From Microbacterium sorbitolivorans (GTDB lineage: Bacteria; Actinomycetota; Actinomycetes; Actinomycetales; Microbacteriaceae): DNA of 64,000 bases. A program made the translations under genes and the position numbers. Location: contig NZ_KZ848474.1 of the NCBI RefSeq assembly GCF_003327285.1, forward strand, positions 124,001-188,000, given 5' to 3'. A model generated the notes under the pieces. The model saw nothing but the letters and a program-made list of their open reading frames with translations, was not told where the DNA came from and made no database searches. Positions 19,679 through 28,289 of the stretch are shown here, piece after piece (the stretch's first letter is position 1; each line of letters opens with the position of its first letter).

Positions 19679-19709
19679 CCGCCCCCGCGCACGGCGTGCA
19701 CGGGGGCGG
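19679..19709 (-). terminator. Terminator hairpin of the MmsAB/ChvE-type operon
   Basis: Arms 19679-19692 and 19696-19709 pair over 14 bases with one G-T pair and a three-base loop. It lies 21 bases past the permease stop on the minus strand. No strong T-tract follows. Confidence 0.65.
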
Positions 19710-19729
19710 CGTCTATATATATGTGTGGG

Positions 19730-20956
19730 TCAGCGCGTGGTGCCGGCGCGACGCTTGTTGTATACGTCGAACGCGACGGCGAGCAGCAGCACGAGGCCCT
19801 TGATGATGAGCTGCCACGACTGCGGAACACCGAGCAGCTGCATGCCGTTGGTGATGACGGCCATGACGAGACCACCGACGAGCGCGCCGCCGACGCGGCC
19901 GACGCCACCCATCGTCGAGGCGCCACCGATGAAGCAGGCCGCGATGACGTCGAGCTCGAACATGTTTCCCATGCCGGGCTGGGCGCCGTTCGAGCGGGCC
20001 GAGAAGACCGCCGCGGCGATACCGGTGAGGAAGCCCATGTTGACGAAGATCCAGAAGTTCACGCTCTTGACGTTGACGCCCGAGAGACGCGCCGCGGCGA
20101 GGTTGCCACCCACCGAGTACACGTGGCGACCGAACACCGTGCGGTTCGTGACGACGTTGTACGCGAGGATCAAGATCGCGACGATGATGAGCACCCACGG
20201 GAAACCGCGGTTGTATGCGAGGGCCCATGCGAAGGCGAGCAGCACGATCGAGACCGCGGCGATCTTCAGCACGAAGAGGAACATCGACTCGACGGCCTGG
20301 CCGTAGCTCTGGCGGGTGCGGCGGTTGCGCAGCGAGCTGACGACGAGGCCGACCACGGCGATGATGCCGATCACGAGCGTGAAGATGTCGACCGTCTGGG
20401 CGACACCCTTCAGGCCCTGACCCTCGCTCACCACGATCGAGCCGAAGAGCCCGTCGAGGAAGCCACTCGCGACGTTGCGGTAGTCGGTCGGGAACGGCGA
20501 CAGCGAGACGTTGTCGAGCACGAGGTAGGTGAGGCCGCGGAAGAGGAGCATGCCCGCGAGCGTCACGATGAAGGCGGGAATGCCGACGAAGGCAACCCAG
20601 AAGCCCTGCCAGGCTCCGACGACGATACCGACGACGATGGCGGCGATGACACCGATCCACCACGGCATGTCCATGCGGATCACGAGAACGGCCGAGACGG
20701 CCGATGCGAACGCGAGCACGGATCCGACCGACAGGTCGATGTGCCCACCCACGATCACGAGGATCATGCCGAGCGCCATGATGAGGATGTGCGCGTTCTG
20801 CAGCAGGATGTTCGTCACGTTCTCGGGGCTGAGAAGCGTGCCGCGCGTCGCGAGCGTGAAGATCAGGATGATCGCGACGAACGCGATGTAAATGCCGGAC
20901 GTGCGGAGGTTCTGCGTCAGCAGATCCTTGACCTCGACGAAGACGTTGTTCTTCAT
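19730..20956 (-). CDS. mmsB: Monosaccharide ABC transporter permease (MmsB/GguB-like)
   Basis: This 408-residue permease of the BPD_transp_2 family has about ten membrane spans. The [14 protein letters not shown] signature (about residues 69-82) and [20 protein letters not shown] mark the multiple-monosaccharide importer group (MmsB/GguB/XylH). It follows the ATPase gene with a four-base overlap, and the operon begins with a ChvE-like binding protein. Likely substrates are pentoses, galactose or glucose; the exact one is not clear. Confidence 0.92.
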   Translation of the reverse strand: MKNNVFVEVKDLLTQNLRTSGIYIAFVAIILIFTLATRGTLLSPENVTNILLQNAHILIMALGMILVIVGGHIDLSVGSVLAFASAVSAVLVIRMDMPWWIGVIAAIVVGIVVGAWQGFWVAFVGIPAFIVTLAGMLLFRGLTYLVLDNVSLSPFPTDYRNVASGFLDGLFGSIVVSEGQGLKGVAQTVDIFTLVIGIIAVVGLVVSSLRNRRTRQSYGQAVESMFLFVLKIAAVSIVLLAFAWALAYNRGFPWVLIIVAILILAYNVVTNRTVFGRHVYSVGGNLAAARLSGVNVKSVNFWIFVNMGFLTGIAAAVFSARSNGAQPGMGNMFELDVIAACFIGGASTMGGVGRVGGALVGGLVMAVITNGMQLLGVPQSWQLIIKGLVLLLAVAFDVYNKRRAGTTR

Positions 20957-22506
20957 GCCGCGGCCTCCTTCGAGGAAATCGGTTCGATTGTCATAAGTTC
21001 CATGAGCTTCTCCTGCGTCGCCTCAGCGATTGGGAGCTCACCGGTGATGTGGCCGTAGGCCAGCGAGTAGACGCGGTCGGAGAGGCCGAGCAGTTCGGGG
21101 AGCTCGCTCGAGACCACGATGACGGCCTTGCCCGCCGCGGCGAGGGCGTTGATGATCTCGTAGATCTCGTACTTCGCGCCGACGTCGATGCCGCGGGTCG
21201 GCTCGTCGAGGATCAGCACCTCGGGATCCGTGTACAGCCACTTCGACAGCACGACCTTCTGCTGGTTACCGCCGGAGAGGTTACCGACGACCTGCGCGAC
21301 CGTCGGCGACTTAATGTTCAGATCCTTGCGGAACTGCTCGGCGATCTTGATCTCTTCGTTGCTGTTGACGAAGATCGACGCGGTCGCGATCTTGCCGAGC
21401 GCCGACGACGAGACGTTCGTCTTGATGTCGGAGATGAGGTTCAGGCCGTACTGCTTGCGGTCCTCCGACACGTACGCGATCTTGTTCTTGATCGCGTCCT
21501 TGACGGTGCGGGTCGAGATCTCCTTGCCGTGCAGCGTCACGCGGCCCGAGGCGTCGCGGCCGTAGCTGCGGCCGAAGACGCTCATCATGAACTCGGTGCG
21601 ACCGGCGCCCATGAGGCCCGCGATGCCGACGATCTCGCCTGCGCGCACCGAGATGGTGGCGTTGTTGACGACCTTGCGGCCCGCCTGCGTCGGGTGCGAG
21701 ACCGACCAGTTGTCGATGCGGAAGATCTCTTCGCCGATGTTGGGGGTGCGATCCGGGAAGCGGTTGTCGAGCGAGCGGCCGACCATGCCGCGGATGATGC
21801 GGCTCTGCGTCGCATCGGGGCCGTGCATGTCGATCGTCTCGATCGTCTCGCCGTCGCGGATGATCGTCGTCGAGTCGGCGATGTCGACGATCTCGCCCAG
21901 CTTGTGGCTGATGATGATGCAGGTGATGCCCTGCTCGCGCAGGTCGCGCAGCAGGCCGAGCAGGTGCTCGGAATCGGTGTCGTTGAGCGCCGCGGTCGGC
22001 TCGTCGAGGATGAGAAGCTTCACGTCCTTCGTCAGCGCCTTGGCGATCTCGACGAGCTGCTGCTTGCCGACGCCCAGCTGGCCGACGGGGGTCGTGGGGT
22101 TCTCGTTGAGACCGACGCGACGGAGCAGCTCCATGGCGCGCGAGTTCGCCTCGTTCCAGTCGATGAGGCCACGCTTGGTGGTCTCGTTGCCGAGGAAGAT
22201 GTTCTCGGCGATCGAGAGGTACGGCACCAGCGCGAGTTCCTGGTGGATGATGACGATGCCGGCGCGCTCGGAATCCTTGATCGCGGCGAAGCGCTGCGGC
22301 TCGCCGTCGAAGATGATCTCGCCGTCGAAGGATCCGTGCGGGTACACACCCGACAGCACCTTCATGAGGGTGGATTTTCCGGCACCGTTCTCGCCGCAGA
22401 TCGCGTGGATCTCGCCGCGCTCGACGCTCAAGGTGACGTCCTTGAGCACCTTGACGCCGGGGAAGTTCTTGATGATGTTGCGCATCTCGAGGATCGCGTC
22501 GCTCAT
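20953..22506 (-). CDS. mmsA: Monosaccharide ABC transporter ATPase (MmsA/GguA-like)
   Basis: This 517-residue protein has two fused ABC domains. Domain 1 has Walker [10 protein letters not shown] and Walker B LLILDEPT, with an unusual signature ([18 protein letters not shown]). Domain 2 lacks a normal Walker A (GLMGAGRTE) but has the classical signature [10 protein letters not shown] and [13 protein letters not shown], as is usual for this family. It energises the MmsB permease. A close paralogue is encoded at 23922 on the other strand. Confidence 0.93.
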   Translation of the reverse strand: MSDAILEMRNIIKNFPGVKVLKDVTLSVERGEIHAICGENGAGKSTLMKVLSGVYPHGSFDGEIIFDGEPQRFAAIKDSERAGIVIIHQELALVPYLSIAENIFLGNETTKRGLIDWNEANSRAMELLRRVGLNENPTTPVGQLGVGKQQLVEIAKALTKDVKLLILDEPTAALNDTDSEHLLGLLRDLREQGITCIIISHKLGEIVDIADSTTIIRDGETIETIDMHGPDATQSRIIRGMVGRSLDNRFPDRTPNIGEEIFRIDNWSVSHPTQAGRKVVNNATISVRAGEIVGIAGLMGAGRTEFMMSVFGRSYGRDASGRVTLHGKEISTRTVKDAIKNKIAYVSEDRKQYGLNLISDIKTNVSSSALGKIATASIFVNSNEEIKIAEQFRKDLNIKSPTVAQVVGNLSGGNQQKVVLSKWLYTDPEVLILDEPTRGIDVGAKYEIYEIINALAAAGKAVIVVSSELPELLGLSDRVYSLAYGHITGELPIAEATQEKLMELMTIEPISSKEAAA

Positions 22507-22548
22507 CGCTGCTCCTGTCGTTTGGTCGCTGTTCGGGAACGCTCGCCT

Positions 22549-22579
22549 CTCGCCGGGGCCGTCAGGCGACCCCGGCGAG
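22549..22579 (-). promoter_or_regulatory. Intercistronic hairpin between binding-protein and ATPase genes
   Basis: A perfect 10-base stem (22549-22558 with 22570-22579) with an 11-base loop lies in the 93-base gap of the operon. No T-tract follows. Such hairpins commonly protect or attenuate the transcript so that the binding protein is made in excess; that role is inferred here. Confidence 0.6.
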
Positions 22580-22599
22580 GGTGGAGCGATCAGGGGGTC

Positions 22600-23757
22600 T
22601 TACTCAGCGACACCCTTAGAGATCTCGTCCTCGGTCCAGTAGCCCGAGTCGACGAGGAGCGACTGGATCTTGTCGGACGTCACGATGTCCGACTCGAGAA
22701 GGAACGACGGCACGACCTTCACGCCGTTGTCGTAGGTCTCGGTGTCGTTGGCCTCGGGCTCGTTGCCCTCGGCATAGGCCGAGGCGGCGTCGACGGCCTG
22801 CGTGGCGAGCTTGCGCGTGTCCTTGAAGATGGTGCCGTACTGCACGCCATCCGCGATCATCTTGACCGAGGCGATCTCGGCGTCCTGACCGGAGACGATC
22901 GGCAGGCCCTCTTCGATCGTCGAGCCGTAGCCCGCGTTGTCGAGCGCCGTGATGATGCCGCGCGAGATGCCGTCGTAGGGCGAGAGCACGCCATCGAGCG
23001 GCTTCGAGCCACCGCTGTAGGTGCTGGTGATGAGGTCTTCCATGCGCTTCTGCGCCGTGGCCTGGTCCCAACGCAACGTCGACACGGTGTCGAAGTCGTC
23101 CTGGCCCGAGCCGATGGTCAGGCGACCGTCGTCGAGGTAGGGCTTCAGGGTGTCCATGGCGCCGTTGAAGAAGAACGGGGCGTTGTTGTCGTCGGGCGAA
23201 CCGGCGAACACCTCGATGATCTTCTTGTCGGTCAGGCCGGTGTCGGCGTTGTCGCCGTCGAGGTACCCGAGGCCCTGGAGGAGGGTCTGTGCCTGCTGCA
23301 CGCCGACCTGGTAGTTGTCGAAGGTGACGTAGAAGTCGACTGCCTCGGTGCCGTTGATGAGGCGGTCGTAGGCGATGACCGGGATGCCCTTGTCGGCGGC
23401 GTTCTCGAGCTGCGTCGCGAGCGCCGTGCCATCGATCGAGGCGACGATGAGGATGTCGGCGCCGTTGGTGATCATCTGGTCGAGCTGCTGCTGCTGACGC
23501 GGGATGTCGTCGTTCGCGTACTGCAGGTCGACGTCGTAGCCGGCCTCTTCGAGCTGCGACTTGACGGCGTCACCGTCGGCGATCCAGCGCTCCGAGGTCT
23601 CGGTGGGCATTGCCACGCCGACCGTGATGTCCTCGGCCGTGGTGCCACCGTCGCCGTTCGACGCGGTGTTGTCGGAGCTGCTCGAGCAGCCGGCGAGGCC
23701 GATGCCCAGAGCCAGTGCACCCGTGAGCGCAATCGCCCGCATACCATTTCGCATCAT
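22600..23757 (-). CDS. ChvE-like sugar-binding lipoprotein
   Basis: This 385-residue family 1 periplasmic-binding-type lipoprotein has a signal peptide ending in the lipobox GLAGC near residue 24. Segments such as VAMPTETSERWIADGD, YANDDIPRQQQQLDQMITNGADILIVASIDG and IPVIAYDRLI follow the ChvE/MmsC pattern. It delivers aldoses to the MmsA-MmsB importer encoded downstream. The start may be this ATG or the next in-frame ATG one codon later; both follow GAGAGAACAG. The binding-protein gene diverges from a second MmsA gene across a 164-base A+T-rich gap. Confidence 0.92.
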   Translation of the reverse strand: MMRNGMRAIALTGALALGIGLAGCSSSSDNTASNGDGGTTAEDITVGVAMPTETSERWIADGDAVKSQLEEAGYDVDLQYANDDIPRQQQQLDQMITNGADILIVASIDGTALATQLENAADKGIPVIAYDRLINGTEAVDFYVTFDNYQVGVQQAQTLLQGLGYLDGDNADTGLTDKKIIEVFAGSPDDNNAPFFFNGAMDTLKPYLDDGRLTIGSGQDDFDTVSTLRWDQATAQKRMEDLITSTYSGGSKPLDGVLSPYDGISRGIITALDNAGYGSTIEEGLPIVSGQDAEIASVKMIADGVQYGTIFKDTRKLATQAVDAASAYAEGNEPEANDTETYDNGVKVVPSFLLESDIVTSDKIQSLLVDSGYWTEDEISKGVAE

Positions 23758-23921
23758 TGCTGTTCTCTCTTCATCGAAAGGTGCTCCCCCACCATGGGGT
23801 CGCGGTGATCAGAACGGCTTGGCACCGTCTGCCTGATGAACAATACATATTGACGGGCCTGCGTACAAATTACTTTCGCATAACATTGGCTGACGAAATT
23901 TCCCGATCACAGGCGATCCCC

Positions 23922-25448
23922 ATGACCGACCCCCTCCTCCGCATGACGCGCGTTTCCAAGCGATTCGGCGCCGTGACGGCCCTCTCCGACGTCTCGATCG
24001 ACGTCGTCGAGGGCGAGGTTCACGCTCTCTGCGGCGAGAACGGCGCCGGAAAATCTACCCTCATGAAGGTGCTCTCGGGGGTGTACCCGGCGGGCTCCTA
24101 CGACGGATCCATCGAGCTCGACGGCGAAGAGGTTCGCTTCCGCTCGCTCAGCGAGAGCGAGGACGCCGGGGTCGTGATCATCCACCAGGAACTCGCCCTC
24201 ATCCCGCACCTCTCCGTCGCCGAAAACATCTTCCTCGGCGGCGAAATCACACGGCGCGGGCTCATCGATTGGCGGGCGACGAACGACCGCGCGGCCGAGC
24301 TGATGGCGCGCGTCGGGCTCGACGAGAACCCCACCACGCCCGTGCGCGAGCTCGGCATCGGCAAGCAGCAGCTCGTCGAGATCGCGAAGGCGCTCTCGAA
24401 GCGCGTGCGCGTGCTGATCCTCGACGAGCCGACCGCCGCGCTCGGGCAGTCCGACTCCGACCGGCTGCTCGACCTTATCGAGCAGCTGCGCGGCCAGGGC
24501 ATCACGTGCATCGTCATCTCGCACAAGCTCCGCGAGGTGCTGCGAATCTCCGACCGGATCACCGTCATCCGCGACGGATCCGTCATCGAAACGATGGAGC
24601 GCGGCGACCCCGCGACCGACGAGGGGCGGATCATCCGCGCGATGGTCGGGCGCGATCTCGACAGCCTCTTCCCGCCGCGCGAACCGCTCATCGGCGACGA
24701 GCTGTTGCGCGTGGAAAACTGGACCGTCCATCACCCCTCGGATCCGTCGCGCGTCATCGTCGACGACGTCTCGTTTTCCGTGCGGGCCGGGGAAATCGTC
24801 GGCTTCGCGGGCCTCATGGGGGCCGGCCGAACCGAGCTCGCGATGAGCGTCTTCGGCCGCTCCTACGGATCCGGGATCCGCGGATCCCTCTTCAAAAAGG
24901 GCAAGCCGATCGAGGCGCGCAGCGTCGAGGAGGCGATCTCTCACGGCATCGCGTATGCGACCGAGGACCGCAAGGCGCTGGGTCTGAACCTCATCGGAGA
25001 TATCCAGACGAACACCTCCTCCGTCGGGCTCGAGCGGCTCTCGCGCAGGGGGCTACTCGACCTGATCCGCGAGCGCAAGATCGCCGACGCGTATCGGTAC
25101 AAGATGAACGTCAAGGCGCCCGATGTGACGGTGCCCGTCGGGTACCTCTCCGGCGGAAACCAGCAGAAGGTCGTGCTCGCGAAGTGGATGTTCGCGAACC
25201 CCGACGTGCTGATCCTCGACGAGCCGACCCGCGGCATCGACGTCGGCGCGAAGTACGAGATTTACGGCTTCATCAACGAGCTCGCGGCCCAGGGCAAGGC
25301 CATCATCGTGATCTCGTCGGAGCTGCCCGAGGTCATCGGGCTGTCGGACCGGATCTACACGCTCGCGGAGGGCCGGCTCACGGGGGAGGTCGCCCGCGAG
25401 GACGCCACGCAGGAGCGGCTCATGCGATTCATGACGGCCGGGCTGTGA
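23922..25448 (+). CDS. Second MmsA-type sugar ABC transporter ATPase, orphan
   Basis: This 508-residue double ABC ATPase is very similar along its whole length to the MmsA at 20953: the [49 protein letters not shown] and [17 protein letters not shown] segments are shared. No permease or binding protein accompanies it; the next gene is a ROK regulator 19 bases downstream. I chose the ATG at 23922, where the homology begins; upstream in-frame codons fall in the promoter region. It may share the MmsB permease or one encoded elsewhere. It uses many GGATCC sites, unlike the mmsA copy. Confidence 0.9.
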   Translation: MTDPLLRMTRVSKRFGAVTALSDVSIDVVEGEVHALCGENGAGKSTLMKVLSGVYPAGSYDGSIELDGEEVRFRSLSESEDAGVVIIHQELALIPHLSVAENIFLGGEITRRGLIDWRATNDRAAELMARVGLDENPTTPVRELGIGKQQLVEIAKALSKRVRVLILDEPTAALGQSDSDRLLDLIEQLRGQGITCIVISHKLREVLRISDRITVIRDGSVIETMERGDPATDEGRIIRAMVGRDLDSLFPPREPLIGDELLRVENWTVHHPSDPSRVIVDDVSFSVRAGEIVGFAGLMGAGRTELAMSVFGRSYGSGIRGSLFKKGKPIEARSVEEAISHGIAYATEDRKALGLNLIGDIQTNTSSVGLERLSRRGLLDLIRERKIADAYRYKMNVKAPDVTVPVGYLSGGNQQKVVLAKWMFANPDVLILDEPTRGIDVGAKYEIYGFINELAAQGKAIIVISSELPEVIGLSDRIYTLAEGRLTGEVAREDATQERLMRFMTAGL

Positions 25449-25467
25449 CGGGTAGCGTGGCAGGACA

Positions 25468-26685
25468 ATGCAGAACCAGCAAGACGTGACCGTTCCACCC
25501 GCGCGTGCGAGTGCCGGCCGCACCACGAACGAAGAGGTGCGCGCGCAAAACCTGGCCACCGTTCTGCAGCTCGTCCACACCGACGGGGCCCTCTCGAGGT
25601 CGCACATCGGCACCGCCACGGGCCTCAACCGGTCGACCGTGACGGGGCTCGTGACCGAGCTCATGGATCTCGGCGTCGTCGTCGAACAGACCACCGCGCC
25701 CACGGGCCGCGTCGGCCGCCCCTCGCTCGGCGTCGCGGCCGACGACACCGTCGTCGCGCTCAGCATCCGCGCCGAACCCGACGCCGTGACCGTGTCGCTC
25801 GTGGGGCTCGGAGGAGCGGTGCATTCCCGCGTGCGGCACGACCTCGCGAGCGCGCCCAGCCCGCGCCGTTTCGCGCAGATCACGGCGTCGCTCGTCGACG
25901 GCATGCGCGCCGACATCGACCGCCACTACCGGCTCGTCGGCGCCGGGATCGCCGTGCCGGGGCTCGTCGACGAGACCGGCACCGTGATGCTCGCGCCCAC
26001 CCTCGGGTGGCGGCGCGAACACATCGCCTCGCGCCTCGCCGACGCCCTCGGCATGCCCGTCGTCGCCGGCAACGACGCGAGCGTCGGCGCCATGGCCGAG
26101 TCGCGGTTCGGCGTCGGGCGCGGCGTCACAAACATGCTCTACATGAACGGATCCACTAACGGCATCGGCGGCGGAATCGTCTTCGACGGAACCCTCCTGC
26201 GCGGCACCTCGGGCTTTGCCGGAGAGCTCGGCCACACCGTCATTGACACCCGCGGCGCGCGCTGCTCGTGCGGGCGCCGCGGCTGCCTCGAGGTCGAGCT
26301 CAGCCCCGATCGCGTGCTGAACCTGCTGAAACGTCGCAATCTCGACGAGGACGAGCTCGACATCGAGCTCAGCATCGCCCGCAATCCGAAGGTCATGGCC
26401 GAGGTCGAGCGCCAGGTCGACATCCTCTCGACCGCGCTCACCAACTTCGTCAACGCGTTCGCGCCCGAGGTCGTCGTGCTCTCCGGGTATCTCGGCGTGC
26501 TCCTCGCCACCAGCCGCGAGCGGCTATCGACCGCCGTCCGGGTGGATCCTGTCGGCGCGGAGGGCCGCTCCGTGCGGCTCGAGCGCGCCCGCATGCGCTC
26601 GCACCTCATGCAGATCGCGCCCGCCGAGCTCGCCTTCGCGCCGCTGCTCGAGGATCCGGTCACGAACGCGCGATTTTCCTCATAG
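25468..26685 (+). CDS. ROK-family transcriptional regulator (XylR type)
   Basis: The 405-residue protein has a winged helix-turn-helix (LSRSHIGTATGLNRSTVTGL, about residues 43-62) and a ROK domain. The ROK part has VVAGNDASVGAMAES, GFAGELGHTVID and the zinc motif CSCGRRGCLE. It lies 19 bases after the orphan MmsA and probably shares its transcript. By position it should control the divergent sugar importer genes on both sides of 23.8 kb (inference). It is the third ROK protein in the window. Confidence 0.9.
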   Translation: MQNQQDVTVPPARASAGRTTNEEVRAQNLATVLQLVHTDGALSRSHIGTATGLNRSTVTGLVTELMDLGVVVEQTTAPTGRVGRPSLGVAADDTVVALSIRAEPDAVTVSLVGLGGAVHSRVRHDLASAPSPRRFAQITASLVDGMRADIDRHYRLVGAGIAVPGLVDETGTVMLAPTLGWRREHIASRLADALGMPVVAGNDASVGAMAESRFGVGRGVTNMLYMNGSTNGIGGGIVFDGTLLRGTSGFAGELGHTVIDTRGARCSCGRRGCLEVELSPDRVLNLLKRRNLDEDELDIELSIARNPKVMAEVERQVDILSTALTNFVNAFAPEVVVLSGYLGVLLATSRERLSTAVRVDPVGAEGRSVRLERARMRSHLMQIAPAELAFAPLLEDPVTNARFSS

Positions 26686-26707
26686 CCGTAGCGCGCGGGA
26701 GTGCCGC

Positions 26708-26818
26708 GGCGCCGACGCCTGGAGCCAGATCTGGGTCTTCATCGTGTTCCCGATCGTGGGCGCGCTGCTCGCCGGATTCCTGGCCGGCCCGCTGCTCCAC
26801 CGCGAGACGCGGACGTAG
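26708..26818 (+). pseudogene. Aquaporin (MIP/AqpZ-like) C-terminal remnant
   Basis: The frame ending in TAG at 26816 encodes GADAWSQIWVFIVFPIVGAL followed by LAGFLAG and a short basic tail. This matches the last transmembrane helix of AqpZ-type aquaporins, where the helix reads like SQLWLFIVAPLVGA. The rest of the roughly 240-residue channel is missing; the sequence just upstream is the end of the ROK gene. It was recognised by pattern only, so the call is moderate. A palindromic repeat follows five bases later. Confidence 0.6.
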
Positions 26819-26822
26819 GTCG

Positions 26823-26877
26823 CGTGTCCCACTTTGTGCGGGAATAGCAGCGTCATACCCGCACTAAGTGGGACACG
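26823..26877. repeat. Inverted repeat, 20-base arms
   Basis: Arms 26823-26842 and 26858-26877 (GTGTCCCACTT ... AAGTGGGACAC) pair with one mismatch around a 15-base loop. It lies between the aquaporin remnant and the end of apt and could act as a bidirectional terminator, though there is no T-tract. No other copy was seen in this window. Confidence 0.8.
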
Positions 26878-26891
26878 CCCCCGGGGGGGGG

Positions 26892-27410
26892 TTACGCCGT
26901 GAACACCGTGTGGATGTCGCCGACGTGCTCGCGGCCGCCGAGGCCGAGGAGCTCGAGGATGACGGCGGATCCGATCGTCACCGCGCCGAGCTGCGACACG
27001 ATCTCGCGCGCGGCAGCGATGGTGCCGCCGGTAGCGAGCACGTCGTCAACGAGCAGCACGCGCTCGCCCGGCTTCAGAACGCCGGGGGCCTCGATGGTCG
27101 CGGATCCGTATTCGAGGTTGTAGGTGACGGCCGCCGCCGGAGTCGGCAACTTGCCCGCCTTGCGGATCGGCAGCATGCCGACACCCTCGGTCGCGGCGAT
27201 GTAGCCGGCGAGAAGGAATCCGCGGGCCTCGATGCCACCGACGATGTCGAACTGGCCCTTGAAGGGCTCGACGATCGCGGCGCACACCTCGCGCAGCGCG
27301 GCAGGATCCGCCAGCATCGGAGAAATGTCGCGGAACAGCACGCCGGGCTCCGGGTAGTCGGGGGTTTCGGCGATGAGCGATTCTGCGTAAGCGAGATCCT
27401 TGTGCGTCAC
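26892..27410 (-). CDS. apt: Adenine phosphoribosyltransferase
   Basis: This 172-residue purine salvage enzyme makes AMP from adenine and PRPP. Diagnostic segments are YPEPGVLFRDISPMLADP, GGIEARGFLLAG and the PRPP-binding loop VLLVDDVLATGGTIAA (about residues 116-131). The likely start is the GTG at 27410 (VTHKDLAYAE), which gives the usual family length; longer in-frame starts add unrelated sequence. No strong ribosome-binding site is visible. A divergent pair of small genes begins 55 bases away. Confidence 0.93.
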   Translation of the reverse strand: MTHKDLAYAESLIAETPDYPEPGVLFRDISPMLADPAALREVCAAIVEPFKGQFDIVGGIEARGFLLAGYIAATEGVGMLPIRKAGKLPTPAAAVTYNLEYGSATIEAPGVLKPGERVLLVDDVLATGGTIAAAREIVSQLGAVTIGSAVILELLGLGGREHVGDIHTVFTA

Positions 27411-27465
27411 CGGAAGAGCGTACCGATTCGACCTGAAACGCCGCCGGATAGGCGAGGATGTAAGC

Positions 27466-27621
27466 ATGAACACGCTCAGCTTCGTTGCAGAGAATGCAGG
27501 TCTTATCGAGGCCGGTGGGCAGATGGGCGGCATGATTGCGATCGCCGCCGCCGTGCTCGTCATCGCCGGCGGCGGAATCTTCTTCGCGATCCGCGCCCGT
27601 AACAAGAACAGCGCCGAATGA
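27466..27621 (+). CDS. Small single-pass membrane protein, 51 residues
   Basis: The product starts MNTLSFVAENAGLIEAGG and has one hydrophobic segment (about residues 22-43, MIAIAAAVLVIAGGGIFFAI) followed by a basic tail. GAGGA lies eight bases before the ATG, which supports translation. Its stop overlaps the start of the next gene (ATGA), so the two are probably co-expressed. I do not recognise a family. Confidence 0.7.
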   Translation: MNTLSFVAENAGLIEAGGQMGGMIAIAAAVLVIAGGGIFFAIRARNKNSAE

Positions 27622-28196
27622 CCTCACACCTCCAGGCAGACGCGGATCCGGCGCGCTGGGTCGCGATCCGCGGCCGCGGGTTCTCCGGATCCCGGCACCG
27701 CAGGGCCGCGATCAACATGCTGATGTCGACGATCGGCATCACGCAGGGGCAACCCGGGTCCGGCCTGCTCAGCTTCATCGCAACCCGCGCCATCAAGGCG
27801 GGGTTGCGCCACTCGAACGGGCGATTCCTCGCCTGGTCGTGGAAGGAAGATCCGTCGGCACTCGCGGCCCTCGCGCAGGTGCAGGAGATGACGCCGCAGG
27901 TGCGCGCGGCACGCGCCTCGATGCCGATCGAGTACGACGACACCGAGAACTTCGCGAACCCGCACCTGGGTGTGGGCGAGAAGCTCGTGATGGAGGCGTC
28001 CGAGCGCACGCCCACCAATTTCGTGTCGTACACGTGGGATACGGGAACGCACCTCATCACGCTTCACGCGGTGTCGCCCGACCGCGAACGGTTCCTGCTG
28101 TTCCTGGATCCGCTGGACCAGCTCGCGCGCACGGTGCGCTGGGTGGAAGACCTGCAAATCGACGAAAACAACATTCTTCGCCTGCCCAAGGCCTAA
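27618..28196 (+). CDS. Hypothetical protein, 192 residues
   Basis: I do not recognise this protein. It has no signal peptide or membrane span, and a mixed alpha/beta composition. It contains RHRRAAINMLMSTIGITQGQ near residue 30 and a C-terminal region predicted to form strands (FVSYTWDTGTHLITLHAVSP). It is coupled by ATGA overlap to the 51-residue membrane protein and may work with it. Codon use matches the neighbours, and several GGATCC sites occur. Confidence 0.75.
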   Translation: MTSHLQADADPARWVAIRGRGFSGSRHRRAAINMLMSTIGITQGQPGSGLLSFIATRAIKAGLRHSNGRFLAWSWKEDPSALAALAQVQEMTPQVRAARASMPIEYDDTENFANPHLGVGEKLVMEASERTPTNFVSYTWDTGTHLITLHAVSPDRERFLLFLDPLDQLARTVRWVEDLQIDENNILRLPKA

Positions 28197-28289
28197 GACA
28201 CGCCCGGCGCGTGTGCATGCAGGATAATGTCTAAAAAGTGAGCGCCCACTTTCGGGGGAGAGTTCGGCCTCACGGAGGATTGGGAATCC

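Noticed and set aside
21049..23808. A 919-codon open frame on the plus strand
   Set aside because: It is antisense to mmsA and the ChvE-like gene, which have clear family motifs. Its translation is low-complexity Arg/Asp/Val-rich, as expected of a high-G+C shadow frame.
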